Source: Thermoplasmatales archaeon
Lineage (GTDB): Archaea; Thermoplasmatota; Thermoplasmata; Methanomassiliicoccales; Methanomethylophilaceae
Reading direction: 5' to 3'
Assembly: GCA_012520845.1 (NCBI GenBank)
Contig: JAAYNL010000002.1
Span: 1-46,190 of the forward strand
Length of the DNA: 46,190 bases
A program made the position numbers and the translations under genes. The notes under the pieces are model-generated. The model saw only the letters and a list, made by a program, of their open reading frames with translations, ran no database searches and was not told the origin of the DNA. Below, piece by piece: positions 36,268 to 44,478 of this stretch; the stretch's first letter is position 1, and each line of letters starts with the position of its first letter.

Positions 36268-36915
36268 ATGGCGATTGAGCAACTGGAGAAGACGTTGCTG
36301 TACGACTCCAACATGTTCCTCGTTATCGGGGCCGAGAGGACGGCGCTGATCGATGCCGGCACAGGTTTCGATCCCGACGGGCTCGTCGCATCCATCGGGG
36401 ACAGGCTGAAGGGCAGGCCGCTGGATTACCTGCTGATAACCCACAGGCATTTCGACCATGTCGGCGGCATGAAGGCTGTCGTCGACGCCTTCTCCCCGAA
36501 GGTGGTCGCCGGGGAGGCCGACGCCGTCCCGCTGAGGGAGGGGGATTCCGCTTCCACCCTGGGCACGGATTTCGGCGGCAGGATCTACCCCACGGAGGTG
36601 ACCGGCGCGCGGGACGGGTGCGAAATGGACTTGGGCGGGCACGTCTTAAGGGTGATTGAGACGCCCGGCCATACCTCCGGCAGCGTCTCTTTTTATGACA
36701 CGGTGACGAAAACCCTGTTTTCCGGGGACACGGTCTTCGTGGACGGCATCGGCAGGACGGACCTTCCGACGGCGTCCCACCGCCAATTGGTGGAATCGAT
36801 CAAGAAATTGATGGAACTCGACGTGGTCGGGCTGTGCCCAGGCCACGGCCCCAGCCTTAAGGAAGGCGGTTCGGCCGAACTGAGGAAAGCGCTTAGGTTC
36901 GCGGCGGGTGTGTGA
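36268..36915 (+). CDS. Metallo-beta-lactamase-fold hydrolase (glyoxalase II-like)
   Basis: The protein has 215 residues. The two-metal motif THRHFDH supplies His59, His61, Asp63 and His64. Further ligands are in ETPGHTSGS, FSGDTVF and the C-terminal GLCPGHGP. This is the short glyoxalase II/MBL hydrolase type, which cleaves thioesters such as hydroxyacyl conjugates; the substrate is not decidable. It is first in an operon with sua5 and map, its stop directly adjoining the next ATG. Confidence 0.88.
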   Translation: MAIEQLEKTLLYDSNMFLVIGAERTALIDAGTGFDPDGLVASIGDRLKGRPLDYLLITHRHFDHVGGMKAVVDAFSPKVVAGEADAVPLREGDSASTLGTDFGGRIYPTEVTGARDGCEMDLGGHVLRVIETPGHTSGSVSFYDTVTKTLFSGDTVFVDGIGRTDLPTASHRQLVESIKKLMELDVVGLCPGHGPSLKEGGSAELRKALRFAAGV

Positions 36916-37548
36916 ATGAAAGTCAGGAAATGCGGATTCGGGATCGAGGGTGAGACCGAGAAGGTAATTGACGAGGCGGTCGGGATAATTCTCTCCGGCG
37001 GGTTGGTGGTCTACCCGACGGAAACGGTGTACGGCATCGGCGCCTGCGCCTTCGACCAGGTCGCCATCAAGAAGGTGTACAAGGCCAAGGAGAGGCCGTT
37101 CGACATGCCCCTTTCCATCGCCGTGCACGATAAAGCCGCCGTGGCCAGGATCGCCGTGATGACCCCCAATCTCGAGAAGCTCATCGACGCCTTCATGCCA
37201 GGGCCGCTGACCATAATCAGCAACAAAACATCCGCCGTCCCGGACATAGCGACGTCGATGTCCCAGAAGGTCGGGATCAGGATCCCGGACCATCCCATAG
37301 CGCTGGAATTGGCGAGGCGCGCCGGCCCGATAATCACCACCTCGGCGAACAGGCATTCCCACCCGGACGCCGTCAACGTCGCGGACGCGAAGAGGGATCT
37401 CGGCGACGCCGTGGACCTCTACATCGATTGCGGCTGCCCCGCCAGCGGTAAACCCTCCACCATAATCTGGTTGGACGGCGACGCCGTCGAGATAGTCCGC
37501 CAGGGGGAAATCACGAAGGAGCAGGTAGAGGATGTTCTCGGCAGATGA
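36916..37548 (+). CDS. L-threonylcarbamoyladenylate synthase (Sua5/YrdC family)
   Basis: The protein has 210 residues, a single YrdC domain without the Sua5 C-terminal extension. Key blocks are VVYPTETVYGIGA, KVYKAKERPFDMPLS (substrate-binding KxR and S) and MPGPLTIIS, then VGIRIPDHPIAL and ITTSAN. It makes threonylcarbamoyl-AMP from threonine, bicarbonate and ATP, the first step of t6A in tRNAs reading ANN codons. The ATG follows the previous stop with no gap, and the next gene overlaps its end by 17 nt. Confidence 0.93.
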   Translation: MKVRKCGFGIEGETEKVIDEAVGIILSGGLVVYPTETVYGIGACAFDQVAIKKVYKAKERPFDMPLSIAVHDKAAVARIAVMTPNLEKLIDAFMPGPLTIISNKTSAVPDIATSMSQKVGIRIPDHPIALELARRAGPIITTSANRHSHPDAVNVADAKRDLGDAVDLYIDCGCPASGKPSTIIWLDGDAVEIVRQGEITKEQVEDVLGR

Positions 37549-38422
37549 GTTGGAGAAGGTCAGGAAGGCGGGCAGGGTGGCCGCCGAGGCAAGGGATCTG
37601 GGTCTTTCGATGGTCGACGTCGGCGTCAAGTACCTCGACGTGGCAAACGAGGTCGAGTCCCTGATCAAATCGAAGGGTTGCGGCCTGGCCTTCCCGTGCA
37701 ACATAAGCGTCAACGAGATCGCCGCCCACTACACCCCGTCGCCCAAGGACAAACTCGCGTTCGAACCCGGCGACGTCGTCAAGATAGACTGCGGCGCGCA
37801 CGTCGACGGTTTCGTCGGCGACACCGCCGGCACAGTCGAGGTTTCCTCCAACACCTACGCCCCGCTCATAAAGGCCGCCGACGACGCCCGTTCCGTCGCC
37901 ATGGAGGCAATCGCCGACGGCGTCCTTCTCAGAGACGTCGGCAGGGCGATACAGATGGCCATCGAGTCGGCCGGCTTCAAGCCCGTCAAGAACCTCACCG
38001 GCCATCAGATTAAGCCGTACAACCTGCACGCCGGCCTGTCCGTCGTCAACTACGACGACGGGTCGAACGCCGCCTTCGAGGAGGGCATGCTCATCGCCTG
38101 CGAACCCTTCGTCACCAACGGCGCGGGCGTCGTGAAAGGGGGAAGGCCCGGCAACATCTACAAGATGGAAAGGGAGCGCAAACTCCCGGACCCGTCGATG
38201 ACCCAGTTCATGGAGTATGTCAGGGACGAGTTCAAGGGGTTCCCCTTCTGCCCGAGGAGCTGCGATTGGCCCGACGCCGAGAGGAGGACCAAGTACCTCC
38301 TGCGCCACGGCGTCGTTTCCTCCTACGCCATCCTCGTGGAAGCGAAGCGCGGGTGCGTCGCCCAGTCCGAGCACACCGTCGTCGTCGGGAAGGACGGATG
38401 CGAGATCACGACCCTGCCGTGA
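37532..38422 (+). CDS. map: Methionine aminopeptidase, type II (archaeal)
   Basis: The protein has 296 residues, the archaeal type II length. Metal ligands appear in IDCGAHVDG (Asp), FVGDTAG (Asp), TGHQIKPYNLHAG (His), IACEPF (Glu) and CVAQSEHT (Glu). The insertion between the His and first Glu ligands (PRSCDWPD region) marks type II. It removes the initiator Met from nascent proteins. It overlaps sua5 by 17 nt, so the two are translationally coupled; both act on the translation machinery or its products. Confidence 0.94.
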   Translation: MFSADELEKVRKAGRVAAEARDLGLSMVDVGVKYLDVANEVESLIKSKGCGLAFPCNISVNEIAAHYTPSPKDKLAFEPGDVVKIDCGAHVDGFVGDTAGTVEVSSNTYAPLIKAADDARSVAMEAIADGVLLRDVGRAIQMAIESAGFKPVKNLTGHQIKPYNLHAGLSVVNYDDGSNAAFEEGMLIACEPFVTNGAGVVKGGRPGNIYKMERERKLPDPSMTQFMEYVRDEFKGFPFCPRSCDWPDAERRTKYLLRHGVVSSYAILVEAKRGCVAQSEHTVVVGKDGCEITTLP

Positions 38423-38425
38423 CGA

Positions 38426-38435
38426 CATATTTAAC
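38426..38435 (+). promoter_or_regulatory. TATA box of tRNA-Leu
   Basis: CATATTTAAC lies 27-36 nt upstream of the tRNA. Confidence 0.6.
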
Positions 38436-38461
38436 TAATGAGCCACTCTAACGGGTGGCAG

Positions 38462-38546
38462 GCCGAAGTAGCCAAGCCTGGTCAAAGGCGAGAGACTCAA
38501 GATCTCTTCCCGCAGGGGTTCACCGGTTCGAATCCGGTCTTCGGCA
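38462..38546 (+). tRNA. tRNA-Leu (CAA)
   Basis: A class II tRNA of 85 nt. The acceptor stem is GCCGAAG with CTTCGGC and the anticodon arm AGAGA-CTCAAGA-TCTCT gives anticodon CAA. A long variable arm follows (about 38511-38521), then the T arm CCGG-TTCGAAT-CCGG. The discriminator is A at 38546; CCA is not encoded, unlike the tRNA-Ala at 22015. Confidence 0.93.
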
Positions 38547-38590
38547 CTCCCACCCCTTACGACATGCCCGAGGGGTTTCGGCGGGCATAA

Positions 38591-38725
38591 CCTTTAAGAA
38601 CGGCGACGCATACCGACCAGTTACGTAAACCCGGGACCCGCGCGTGTGCGCGTACATCGGGAGCGGGGTGCCGCCAGCACCCCGCTTGGGCACTCCCCCT
38701 CTGGGGGGACATTTACGGAGGTATA
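38591..38725 (+). promoter_or_regulatory. Promoter and structured leader of the uS13-uS4-uS11-Rpo3 operon
   Basis: A TATA-like CCTTTAAG (38591-38598) is followed by a leader of roughly 105 nt with three GC hairpins. They are CGCG/CGCG (38641-38652), a perfect 9-bp stem GCGGGGTGC/GCACCCCGC (38663-38685) and CCCCC/GGGGG (38695-38707). The ribosome site GGAGGT lies 4 nt before the ATG at 38728. Such structure before a ribosomal protein operon suggests feedback control. Confidence 0.5.
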
Positions 38726-38727
38726 AA

Positions 38728-39201
38728 ATGGCACCACAGAAGAAAGAGAAGAACGTCAAAGAGGACGAGGACTTCAACTTCATCGTCCGCATCGCCATGA
38801 CCGACATAGACGGCCAGAAGAAGACCGTCGTCGGCCTGCAATCGATCAAAGGCGTCGGGGAGAGGGTGGCCTACGCCATCGTCAAGAGATCCGGCATCGA
38901 CCAGTCCCTCAGGATAGGTTCCCTGCCCGAGGACGACGTCAGGAAGCTCGAGGAACTCGTCCAGTCCTACGCCGACTACGCCCCCAACTGGGCCCTCAAC
39001 AGGCAGATGGATTACGAGTCCGGCGTCGACACCCATTACCTGGGCACCGAACTCACCATCGTCCAGGACGAGGACGTCAACAGGATGAAGATGATCCGCA
39101 GTTACCGCGGCATAAGGCACGAGACCAAGAAGAAGGTCAGGGGCCAGAGGACCAGGTCCAACGGGCGCCGCGGCCTCACCCTCGGCGTCTCCAGGAGGTA
39201 A
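38728..39201 (+). CDS. rpsM: Small-subunit ribosomal protein uS13
   Basis: The protein has 157 residues, typical of archaeal uS13, which has a C-terminal extension. Blocks: VRIAMTDIDGQKKTVVGLQS, IKGVGERVAYAIVKRSG (helix-hairpin-helix) and the rRNA-binding end RSYRGIRHETKKKVRGQRT followed by SNGRRG. The ATG is set by the GGAGGT ribosome site; the frame is open further upstream, but that stretch is the leader. It is first in the operon uS13-uS4-uS11-Rpo3, the archaeal counterpart of the bacterial alpha operon. Confidence 0.95.
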   Translation: MAPQKKEKNVKEDEDFNFIVRIAMTDIDGQKKTVVGLQSIKGVGERVAYAIVKRSGIDQSLRIGSLPEDDVRKLEELVQSYADYAPNWALNRQMDYESGVDTHYLGTELTIVQDEDVNRMKMIRSYRGIRHETKKKVRGQRTRSNGRRGLTLGVSRR

Positions 39202-39206
39202 TTCGT

Positions 39207-39851
39207 ATGGGCGATCCGAAATTCGCGCGCAGGTCCTACGACACGCCCTCCCACCCCTGGCAGGGCGAGAGGATCAAGGCCGAGGTCGAGCTTGTCAACC
39301 GCTACGGCCTGAAGAACAAGACCGAGGTCTGGAAGGCGCAGTCCGCCATCAGGGCCTTCAGGGGGCAGTCCAGGGAACTGCAGGCCCGCCTCAGGGGAGG
39401 CGAGGCCCAGGCCAGGATCGAGGCCGATGCGCTCATCGCCAAGTGCGGCCGCATCGGGCTCCTGCCCCTCGACGGCGCCGACCTCAACGACATCCTCGTC
39501 CTCAACGAGGAGCACATCCTCGGCCGCAGGCTCCAGACCATAGTCTACGAAAAAGGCATGGCCTCCACCCTCAGGCAGGCCAGGCAGATGATCGTCCATG
39601 GCCACATATTCATGAACGGCCACAAGGTGACCGTCCCGGGGTACATCGTCACCCGCAAGGAGGAGGGCTCTATCCAATACAGCCCCGCCTCCCCGTTCAC
39701 CGACGACATGCACCCCATGAGGGTTTCCGCGTCCCAGGCCGACCAGGTCGCCGCCGTCAAGGCGGAGAAGGCCCTGAAGAGGGCCGAGAAGAAGATCGAG
39801 GAGGCCAAGGCGGACGCCGAGGACGCAGGCATAACGATGGAGGACGAGTGA
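39207..39851 (+). CDS. rpsD: Small-subunit ribosomal protein uS4
   Basis: The protein has 214 residues. The archaeal N-terminus ([20 protein letters not shown]) and the S4 RNA-binding domain around [20 protein letters not shown] are clear. A charged Lys/Glu/Ala-rich tail of about 35 residues, probably helical, extends the C-terminus ([19 protein letters not shown]). It binds early in 30S assembly. It starts 5 nt after uS13 with GGAGG as ribosome site. Confidence 0.95.
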   Translation: MGDPKFARRSYDTPSHPWQGERIKAEVELVNRYGLKNKTEVWKAQSAIRAFRGQSRELQARLRGGEAQARIEADALIAKCGRIGLLPLDGADLNDILVLNEEHILGRRLQTIVYEKGMASTLRQARQMIVHGHIFMNGHKVTVPGYIVTRKEEGSIQYSPASPFTDDMHPMRVSASQADQVAAVKAEKALKRAEKKIEEAKADAEDAGITMEDE

Positions 39852-39852
39852 A

Positions 39853-40242
39853 ATGTCAGCCAACAGATGGGGCATAGCCAACATTTACGCCAGCTACAAC
39901 AACATCATGATCACCCTCACCGACATAACCGGCGCCGAAACCATAACCAAGGCGACCGGCGGGATGGTTGTCAAGCAGGCGAAGGACGAAGCATCCCCCT
40001 ACGCCGCCCAGAGGGCGGCGGAAAGGGTCGCCGAGATCGCCAAGGAGAGGGAGCTCGTGGGCATACACGTCAAGGTGCGCGCCCCCGGCGGCAACAAGTC
40101 CACCTCCCCCGGCCCCGGCGCCCAGGCGGCGATTAGGGCCCTCGCCAGGGCAGGCCTCAGGATAGGCCGCATAGAGGACGTGACCCCCGTACCCCACGAC
40201 GGCACCAAGAAGAAGGGCGGCCGCAGGGGACGCAGGGTCTGA
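39853..40242 (+). CDS. rpsK: Small-subunit ribosomal protein uS11
   Basis: The protein has 129 residues. Recognisable blocks are [20 protein letters not shown] and [20 protein letters not shown], with the C-terminal [20 protein letters not shown]. Its ATG is 1 nt after the uS4 stop. It lies on the 30S platform near the E site. Confidence 0.96.
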   Translation: MSANRWGIANIYASYNNIMITLTDITGAETITKATGGMVVKQAKDEASPYAAQRAAERVAEIAKERELVGIHVKVRAPGGNKSTSPGPGAQAAIRALARAGLRIGRIEDVTPVPHDGTKKKGGRRGRRV

Positions 40243-40251
40243 GGTATTCCC

Positions 40252-41079
40252 ATGGAAATCGAAACCATAGAGATGGGCGAGAAGAAGGCGCGGTTCGTGA
40301 TCCGCGACACTTCCCCCGCCATGGCCAACGCCCTCAGGAGGGCGCTGGTCAACAAAGTGCCCAAAATGGCCATAGACACCGTGGAGTTCCACCTGGGGTC
40401 CATGAGGGACGAGGAAGGCAAGGAATACGAGAGCAAGACCCCGTTGTTCGACGAGATAATCGCCCACCGCCTGGGTCTTCTCCCGGTGCCCACCGACCTT
40501 TCCCTTTATACATACAAGGACAAATGCGTCTGCGGTGGCGAGGGGTGCCCCAACTGCACCATAATCTACAGTCTGGTGAAGAGCGGTCCGTGCACCGTGC
40601 TGTCCAGCGACATGGTCCCCCTCGGGGACCCCAATTTGGCCATATGCGACCCGGACATCCCGATCCTGGAGCTGGGGGACGGCCAGTCCGTCATGATTTA
40701 CGCCCACGCCGTCCTCGGGACCGCGGAGAACCACGCCAAATGGCAGGCCGCCAGCGGCGTCGGCTACAAGTACATGCCCGTGATAACGGTCAAGTCCAGC
40801 AAACGCGCCCAGGAAATCGCGGACTCCTGCCCCAGGGGCGTGTTCACCGTGTCCGCCTCCGGGGACCTCGGGGTCGAGAAACCGCTCGACTGCATGCTCT
40901 GCGACTCCTGCGTCGAGGTAGACGGCGGCGAGTCCGTCGAGGTCGTCGGCGACGAGACGTCCTTCGTGTTCTCCTTCGAGACCGACGGCTCCCTGTCGGC
41001 GGAGACCATGATCCTCAAGGCGTGCGAGGTCATTTCCGAGGGCGCCAAGGCGTTCTCCGAAAGCGTGGACGCGCTTTGA
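40252..41079 (+). CDS. rpo3: DNA-directed RNA polymerase subunit D (Rpo3) with Fe-S cluster motif
   Basis: The protein has 275 residues. The N-terminal dimerisation domain includes SPAMANALRRALVNKVPKMA, the alpha/Rpb3 signature. Cys92, Cys94, Cys99 and Cys102 (CVCGGEGCPNC) form one metal motif. Cys193, Cys214, Cys217 and Cys220 (SCPRGVF, then CMLCDSC) form a complete [4Fe-4S] set in the ferredoxin-like insert. Subunit D pairs with L to start polymerase assembly, and the cluster stabilises that heterodimer in archaea that have it. It is last in the uS13-uS4-uS11 operon, 9 nt after uS11. Confidence 0.95.
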   Translation: MEIETIEMGEKKARFVIRDTSPAMANALRRALVNKVPKMAIDTVEFHLGSMRDEEGKEYESKTPLFDEIIAHRLGLLPVPTDLSLYTYKDKCVCGGEGCPNCTIIYSLVKSGPCTVLSSDMVPLGDPNLAICDPDIPILELGDGQSVMIYAHAVLGTAENHAKWQAASGVGYKYMPVITVKSSKRAQEIADSCPRGVFTVSASGDLGVEKPLDCMLCDSCVEVDGGESVEVVGDETSFVFSFETDGSLSAETMILKACEVISEGAKAFSESVDAL

Positions 41080-41088
41080 AAACCCCGA

Positions 41089-41117
41089 CGGGCGGGGAAA
41101 CCCCCCGCCCGCTTTTT
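41089..41117 (+). terminator. Terminator between converging Rpo3 and PolD genes
   Basis: A 9-bp stem CGGGCGGGG/CCCCGCCCG (41089-41097 with 41103-41111) is followed by CTTTTTC. It fills the short gap before the end of the minus-strand polymerase gene. Confidence 0.7.
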
Positions 41118-41118
41118 C

Positions 41119-44100
41119 TCAAAAGAAATCGGTGAGCTTGCTCATCCGAACCTTGTCGCTGTTGAACAGCGAGTCCATGCTCATTTCCAGGATGTCGATG
41201 CGGTCCCGCAGGTAGTCGGAAAGCCCGTATTTCTCCGCTATTTCTTTGGAGACCTCGAGGTACTTTTTCACGCTGGCTTCGTGCACCGTCAGGGTGAGGC
41301 CGTTGCCGCACCTGCAGAAGCCGGTCAGCGGGATCCTTCTGTACTTCGTCTCGCACTTGGTGCAGCGCACGTCCTGGGCCGAGAAGCTGCGCAGGTTCCC
41401 CGCCATGTCCGGCAGGAAGTGCTTGTTGATGACCCTGGTGGCCACGTCCCGCTCGTCGACGGCCCGGATTTTCTTGCCCAGTTCCAACTGCGCCTTCATC
41501 TTGTCCAGCATGGTGTCCAACGTGGAGTAGGCGGACCTCTTTGGGCCCTCGGAGATCTCGGCGGTGTCGTGGGTGAAGCCGAGCCCCTCGTACTGGGCGG
41601 GGGTGCCGATCCTGCCCCCGACCATGTCCATGAGCTTCTCCAGGGGCTTGGTCTCCCCCATGTTCATGGCCGCCTCGTACAGTTCGATGGGGTAAGCCCG
41701 CAGGCAATCTATGTTGTGGGCCTCCTTGTCGATTTCGTCCGGGTCCAGTTTGGTGGTGAGGACGAGGGGGGCGTCCATCAGGCCGCCGCGCCTGTCGGGC
41801 AGGTACGAGCGGGAAAAATTGATCAGACCGTCGAGCAGCAGGATTATGCTGTCCTCGTCCCCGTCGCAGTTCCTCCTCTTGGAGGCGTGGAAGAACGGGT
41901 GGGCGTAGCCGCCGTTGGTCGCCGTGTAGCCTATGATGCGGCACAGGATCCCGCCGGAGGTGTGCGGCGCAAGGCCTATGCCGAGGTGGCCTATCAGATC
42001 CTCCCTGGTCTTGACGTTGTAGTAACGGTCCAGGCCGTAGAACTTCTCGAGCAGGTCGTCGATGAAAGCGGCCACGGTCACCATGTAGTCGCCGCAGTTT
42101 TCGTTGGCGACGAAATCCTGCACCTTAAGCTCGCACATCTGGTCCGCGCTCTCCAAGGGGGCGCCGTCGATGTCCTTGACGTAACCCAGTTCCCTGGCCT
42201 TATCGACGGTCAGGCCGATTTCCCTCGGCCTGAAGTGGGTCAGGGGGATGTCAGTCATGTCGTACCTGATGGTGCCGTCCCTGTAAACCGCGAGGCCGTG
42301 GGCGGCCCTCAGAATGGCCTTTTCCAAAGGCTCCGGGGTCCTGTCCTTCGAGGGCAGGTTGTCCAACACCCTGATTTCGTTGGGTGCCGGCATGCCGAGG
42401 TTGGAGACGGCGTCCGCCAATTCGGAGGACAGGTTGACGTCCATCGTGGTCCTGTCAAATCCCGACCCGGAGGTCTCGAACCGGGTATGGTCGCCGCAGT
42501 CCCTGCACCAGGTCCTGAAGGTGGCGGCGCCGCAACCCGGGCACCTCCTCCTCCCCACCTCCAGGGTTATGAGGGGTTCCCCCCTCACCCTCAGGTTGGA
42601 CTTCAGGTTCGATTCGCTAATGGCTTTGTTGATTTCCTTCCTGTAGCCCGGTTCGTTGGACACGGGGAACAGCCCATGCACCACCGGCGGGCCCTTGCGT
42701 TCCTTGGCCTTCTCCGGCCGGGCCATCCTGGCGCCGATGCGGGTCATCGCCCTGGCCCTCACCTCGGCCCCCAGGGCCGAGCCGACGGCGGAAAGGGAAT
42801 CCTCGCCCGTGAAGGGGCGCGCCTCGACGACACCCGCTGTGCCGGGGGCAAGACCCAGACACCCCAGGATGGGTTTGGCGTACCTGTCTATTATTATGTC
42901 GCCGTCCTTCACCACGTGGATCGCCCCGAGGTCCTCCAGGGTCCTTTTCTGGGCGGGGTCCTTGGGCATCCTGAGCGTACCGTCGTATTTCGCGTTCGCG
43001 AGGAGGTAATCCCTGAGGGAGGACAGCCTTTCGACAGGGACGTCGCTCCAGAACAGGTTGTGGGCCGGGTGCAGGGGCACGCCCATCTCGGCGGACATCT
43101 CCAGGGCCCTTTCCCAGGTCGGGTTTTCCCAGTCGTCCGGGAGCCCGCCCTTCCTCTCCAATTCCAGCTTATGCCATTCCAGCGGGTAGCCGCACGGGAC
43201 CAGGAAATGGTTGTTCTCGCAGAATTCCCCGAAGGGGACGAGGATTTCGCCGCAGTCGATGATTTCCCGCACGTTGGGCTTCGCCTCCAACGCTTCCTCC
43301 ACCGTGTTGCATTGGACGACGCTGCCGTTCCTCAGCAGCACTATTGGCCCCTCTATGGTGTCGCAAGGCGTGACGACGCACGCCTTCCCCGGCCTTTCGG
43401 TCTTGACTTGGGTCCCGAGCGCCGGGAATTCGTCCAGCAGGTACATGCTGGCGGGGCTGAACGCCAGGGCGGCAAGGCCGCACGTCCTCGCCCTACCGTA
43501 CCTCAGCCGGAAACCGCCCACCTTGGACGGGTGGCCGAATATCGGCCTGCCCGCCACGATGTCCGCGAGGTAGCCCGAGGAAGGGGCAAGCACCCTTTCC
43601 CCGCTTTCGTCCCCTTCCCCGAAACCCCTCATCCTGACGTATTCGTCGATGAAGTCCCAGCCTTCGAGCCCGAGGGCCCGCACGTGCCTCTGGATCTTTG
43701 TCGCCTTCTGGCACAGGCCCTCGGCCAGGACCAGGACGGCGCCGCCCCTGACCCGGTTCGTCTCTATCCTGGGCAGGTCCCTGTATCCGGAGATCTCGAT
43801 CCTTTCGGTGCCCTCGCCGTCTATGCAGACGGGGCAATTGCCCACGATCAGCCTGATCTCCTCCTTGGTGGGGAGATATTGCAGGTGCTGGGCCTGTTTG
43901 TACAGGTCGATCTCCTCGTGGAACCTCTCGATCTCCTCTTCGGTCGGGACGTATTTCCCGATCCCCAACTCCCTCCTGACGACGTCCGCGATGAGGACGC
44001 TCATGGCCTGGCCGGTGCCGCCCGCCGCCCTGATGGGGCCGGCGAACAGCAGGTCCACGTAGGTGGACCCGTCGGAATTGGTCTTCAGCTTGGTGTCGGC

Positions 44101-44478
44101 TATGCCTTCGAGGGGCGCGACGAGGATGCCCTCGGTCAGCACGGCCAACCCTGCCCTGACAGCCCTGTCGATGGCCTTCTCGATGCTCTCGTCGTCCTTT
44201 TTCTTCGCCATCTCCCTGGCGACGAGCAGGGAGACGACCTCCCTGTTGTTGTGTTCCTTCGTGAGCTTCCTTATGACCTCGGCTATGCCTTCGACGCCGT
44301 ACCCGTCCAGGAGCTTTTCCACCCTGGACGCCAGGTCCTCGGCCTGGGGTATCTCGACGTTGACCTCGGGATCCCTGCCCCTGGACCTCGCCCTGCGGGC
44401 CACGGCGTAGCACTCGCCGTTCTTCTCGGCCAGCTCGCGGAAGTACTCCTCCATCGTTTCGCTGGTGCCGGCGGTCAC
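41119..44478 (-). CDS. polC: DNA polymerase D large (catalytic) subunit DP2
   Basis: The protein has 1119 residues, no intein. It is the catalytic subunit of the archaeal replicative polymerase PolD. The active-site block NCDGDEDSIILLLDG carries the metal-binding aspartates. Zinc-type motifs are CPGCGAATFRTWCRDCG and CTKCETKYR followed by FCRCG. The extreme C-terminus SKLTDFF is a PCNA-binding (PIP) motif. The start is a GTG at 44478, overlapping the upstream nog1 stop (GTGA) and placed 5 nt after GGGGAGGGG; an in-frame ATG at 44454 is the alternative. DP1 is not in the window. Confidence 0.96.
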   Translation of the reverse strand: MTAGTSETMEEYFRELAEKNGECYAVARRARSRGRDPEVNVEIPQAEDLASRVEKLLDGYGVEGIAEVIRKLTKEHNNREVVSLLVAREMAKKKDDESIEKAIDRAVRAGLAVLTEGILVAPLEGIADTKLKTNSDGSTYVDLLFAGPIRAAGGTGQAMSVLIADVVRRELGIGKYVPTEEEIERFHEEIDLYKQAQHLQYLPTKEEIRLIVGNCPVCIDGEGTERIEISGYRDLPRIETNRVRGGAVLVLAEGLCQKATKIQRHVRALGLEGWDFIDEYVRMRGFGEGDESGERVLAPSSGYLADIVAGRPIFGHPSKVGGFRLRYGRARTCGLAALAFSPASMYLLDEFPALGTQVKTERPGKACVVTPCDTIEGPIVLLRNGSVVQCNTVEEALEAKPNVREIIDCGEILVPFGEFCENNHFLVPCGYPLEWHKLELERKGGLPDDWENPTWERALEMSAEMGVPLHPAHNLFWSDVPVERLSSLRDYLLANAKYDGTLRMPKDPAQKRTLEDLGAIHVVKDGDIIIDRYAKPILGCLGLAPGTAGVVEARPFTGEDSLSAVGSALGAEVRARAMTRIGARMARPEKAKERKGPPVVHGLFPVSNEPGYRKEINKAISESNLKSNLRVRGEPLITLEVGRRRCPGCGAATFRTWCRDCGDHTRFETSGSGFDRTTMDVNLSSELADAVSNLGMPAPNEIRVLDNLPSKDRTPEPLEKAILRAAHGLAVYRDGTIRYDMTDIPLTHFRPREIGLTVDKARELGYVKDIDGAPLESADQMCELKVQDFVANENCGDYMVTVAAFIDDLLEKFYGLDRYYNVKTREDLIGHLGIGLAPHTSGGILCRIIGYTATNGGYAHPFFHASKRRNCDGDEDSIILLLDGLINFSRSYLPDRRGGLMDAPLVLTTKLDPDEIDKEAHNIDCLRAYPIELYEAAMNMGETKPLEKLMDMVGGRIGTPAQYEGLGFTHDTAEISEGPKRSAYSTLDTMLDKMKAQLELGKKIRAVDERDVATRVINKHFLPDMAGNLRSFSAQDVRCTKCETKYRRIPLTGFCRCGNGLTLTVHEASVKKYLEVSKEIAEKYGLSDYLRDRIDILEMSMDSLFNSDKVRMSKLTDFF

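Noticed and set aside
38644-38727. Upstream start for uS13 in the same frame
   Set aside because: The stretch forms the hairpin leader, and the GGAGGT site and family N-terminus fix the ATG at 38728.
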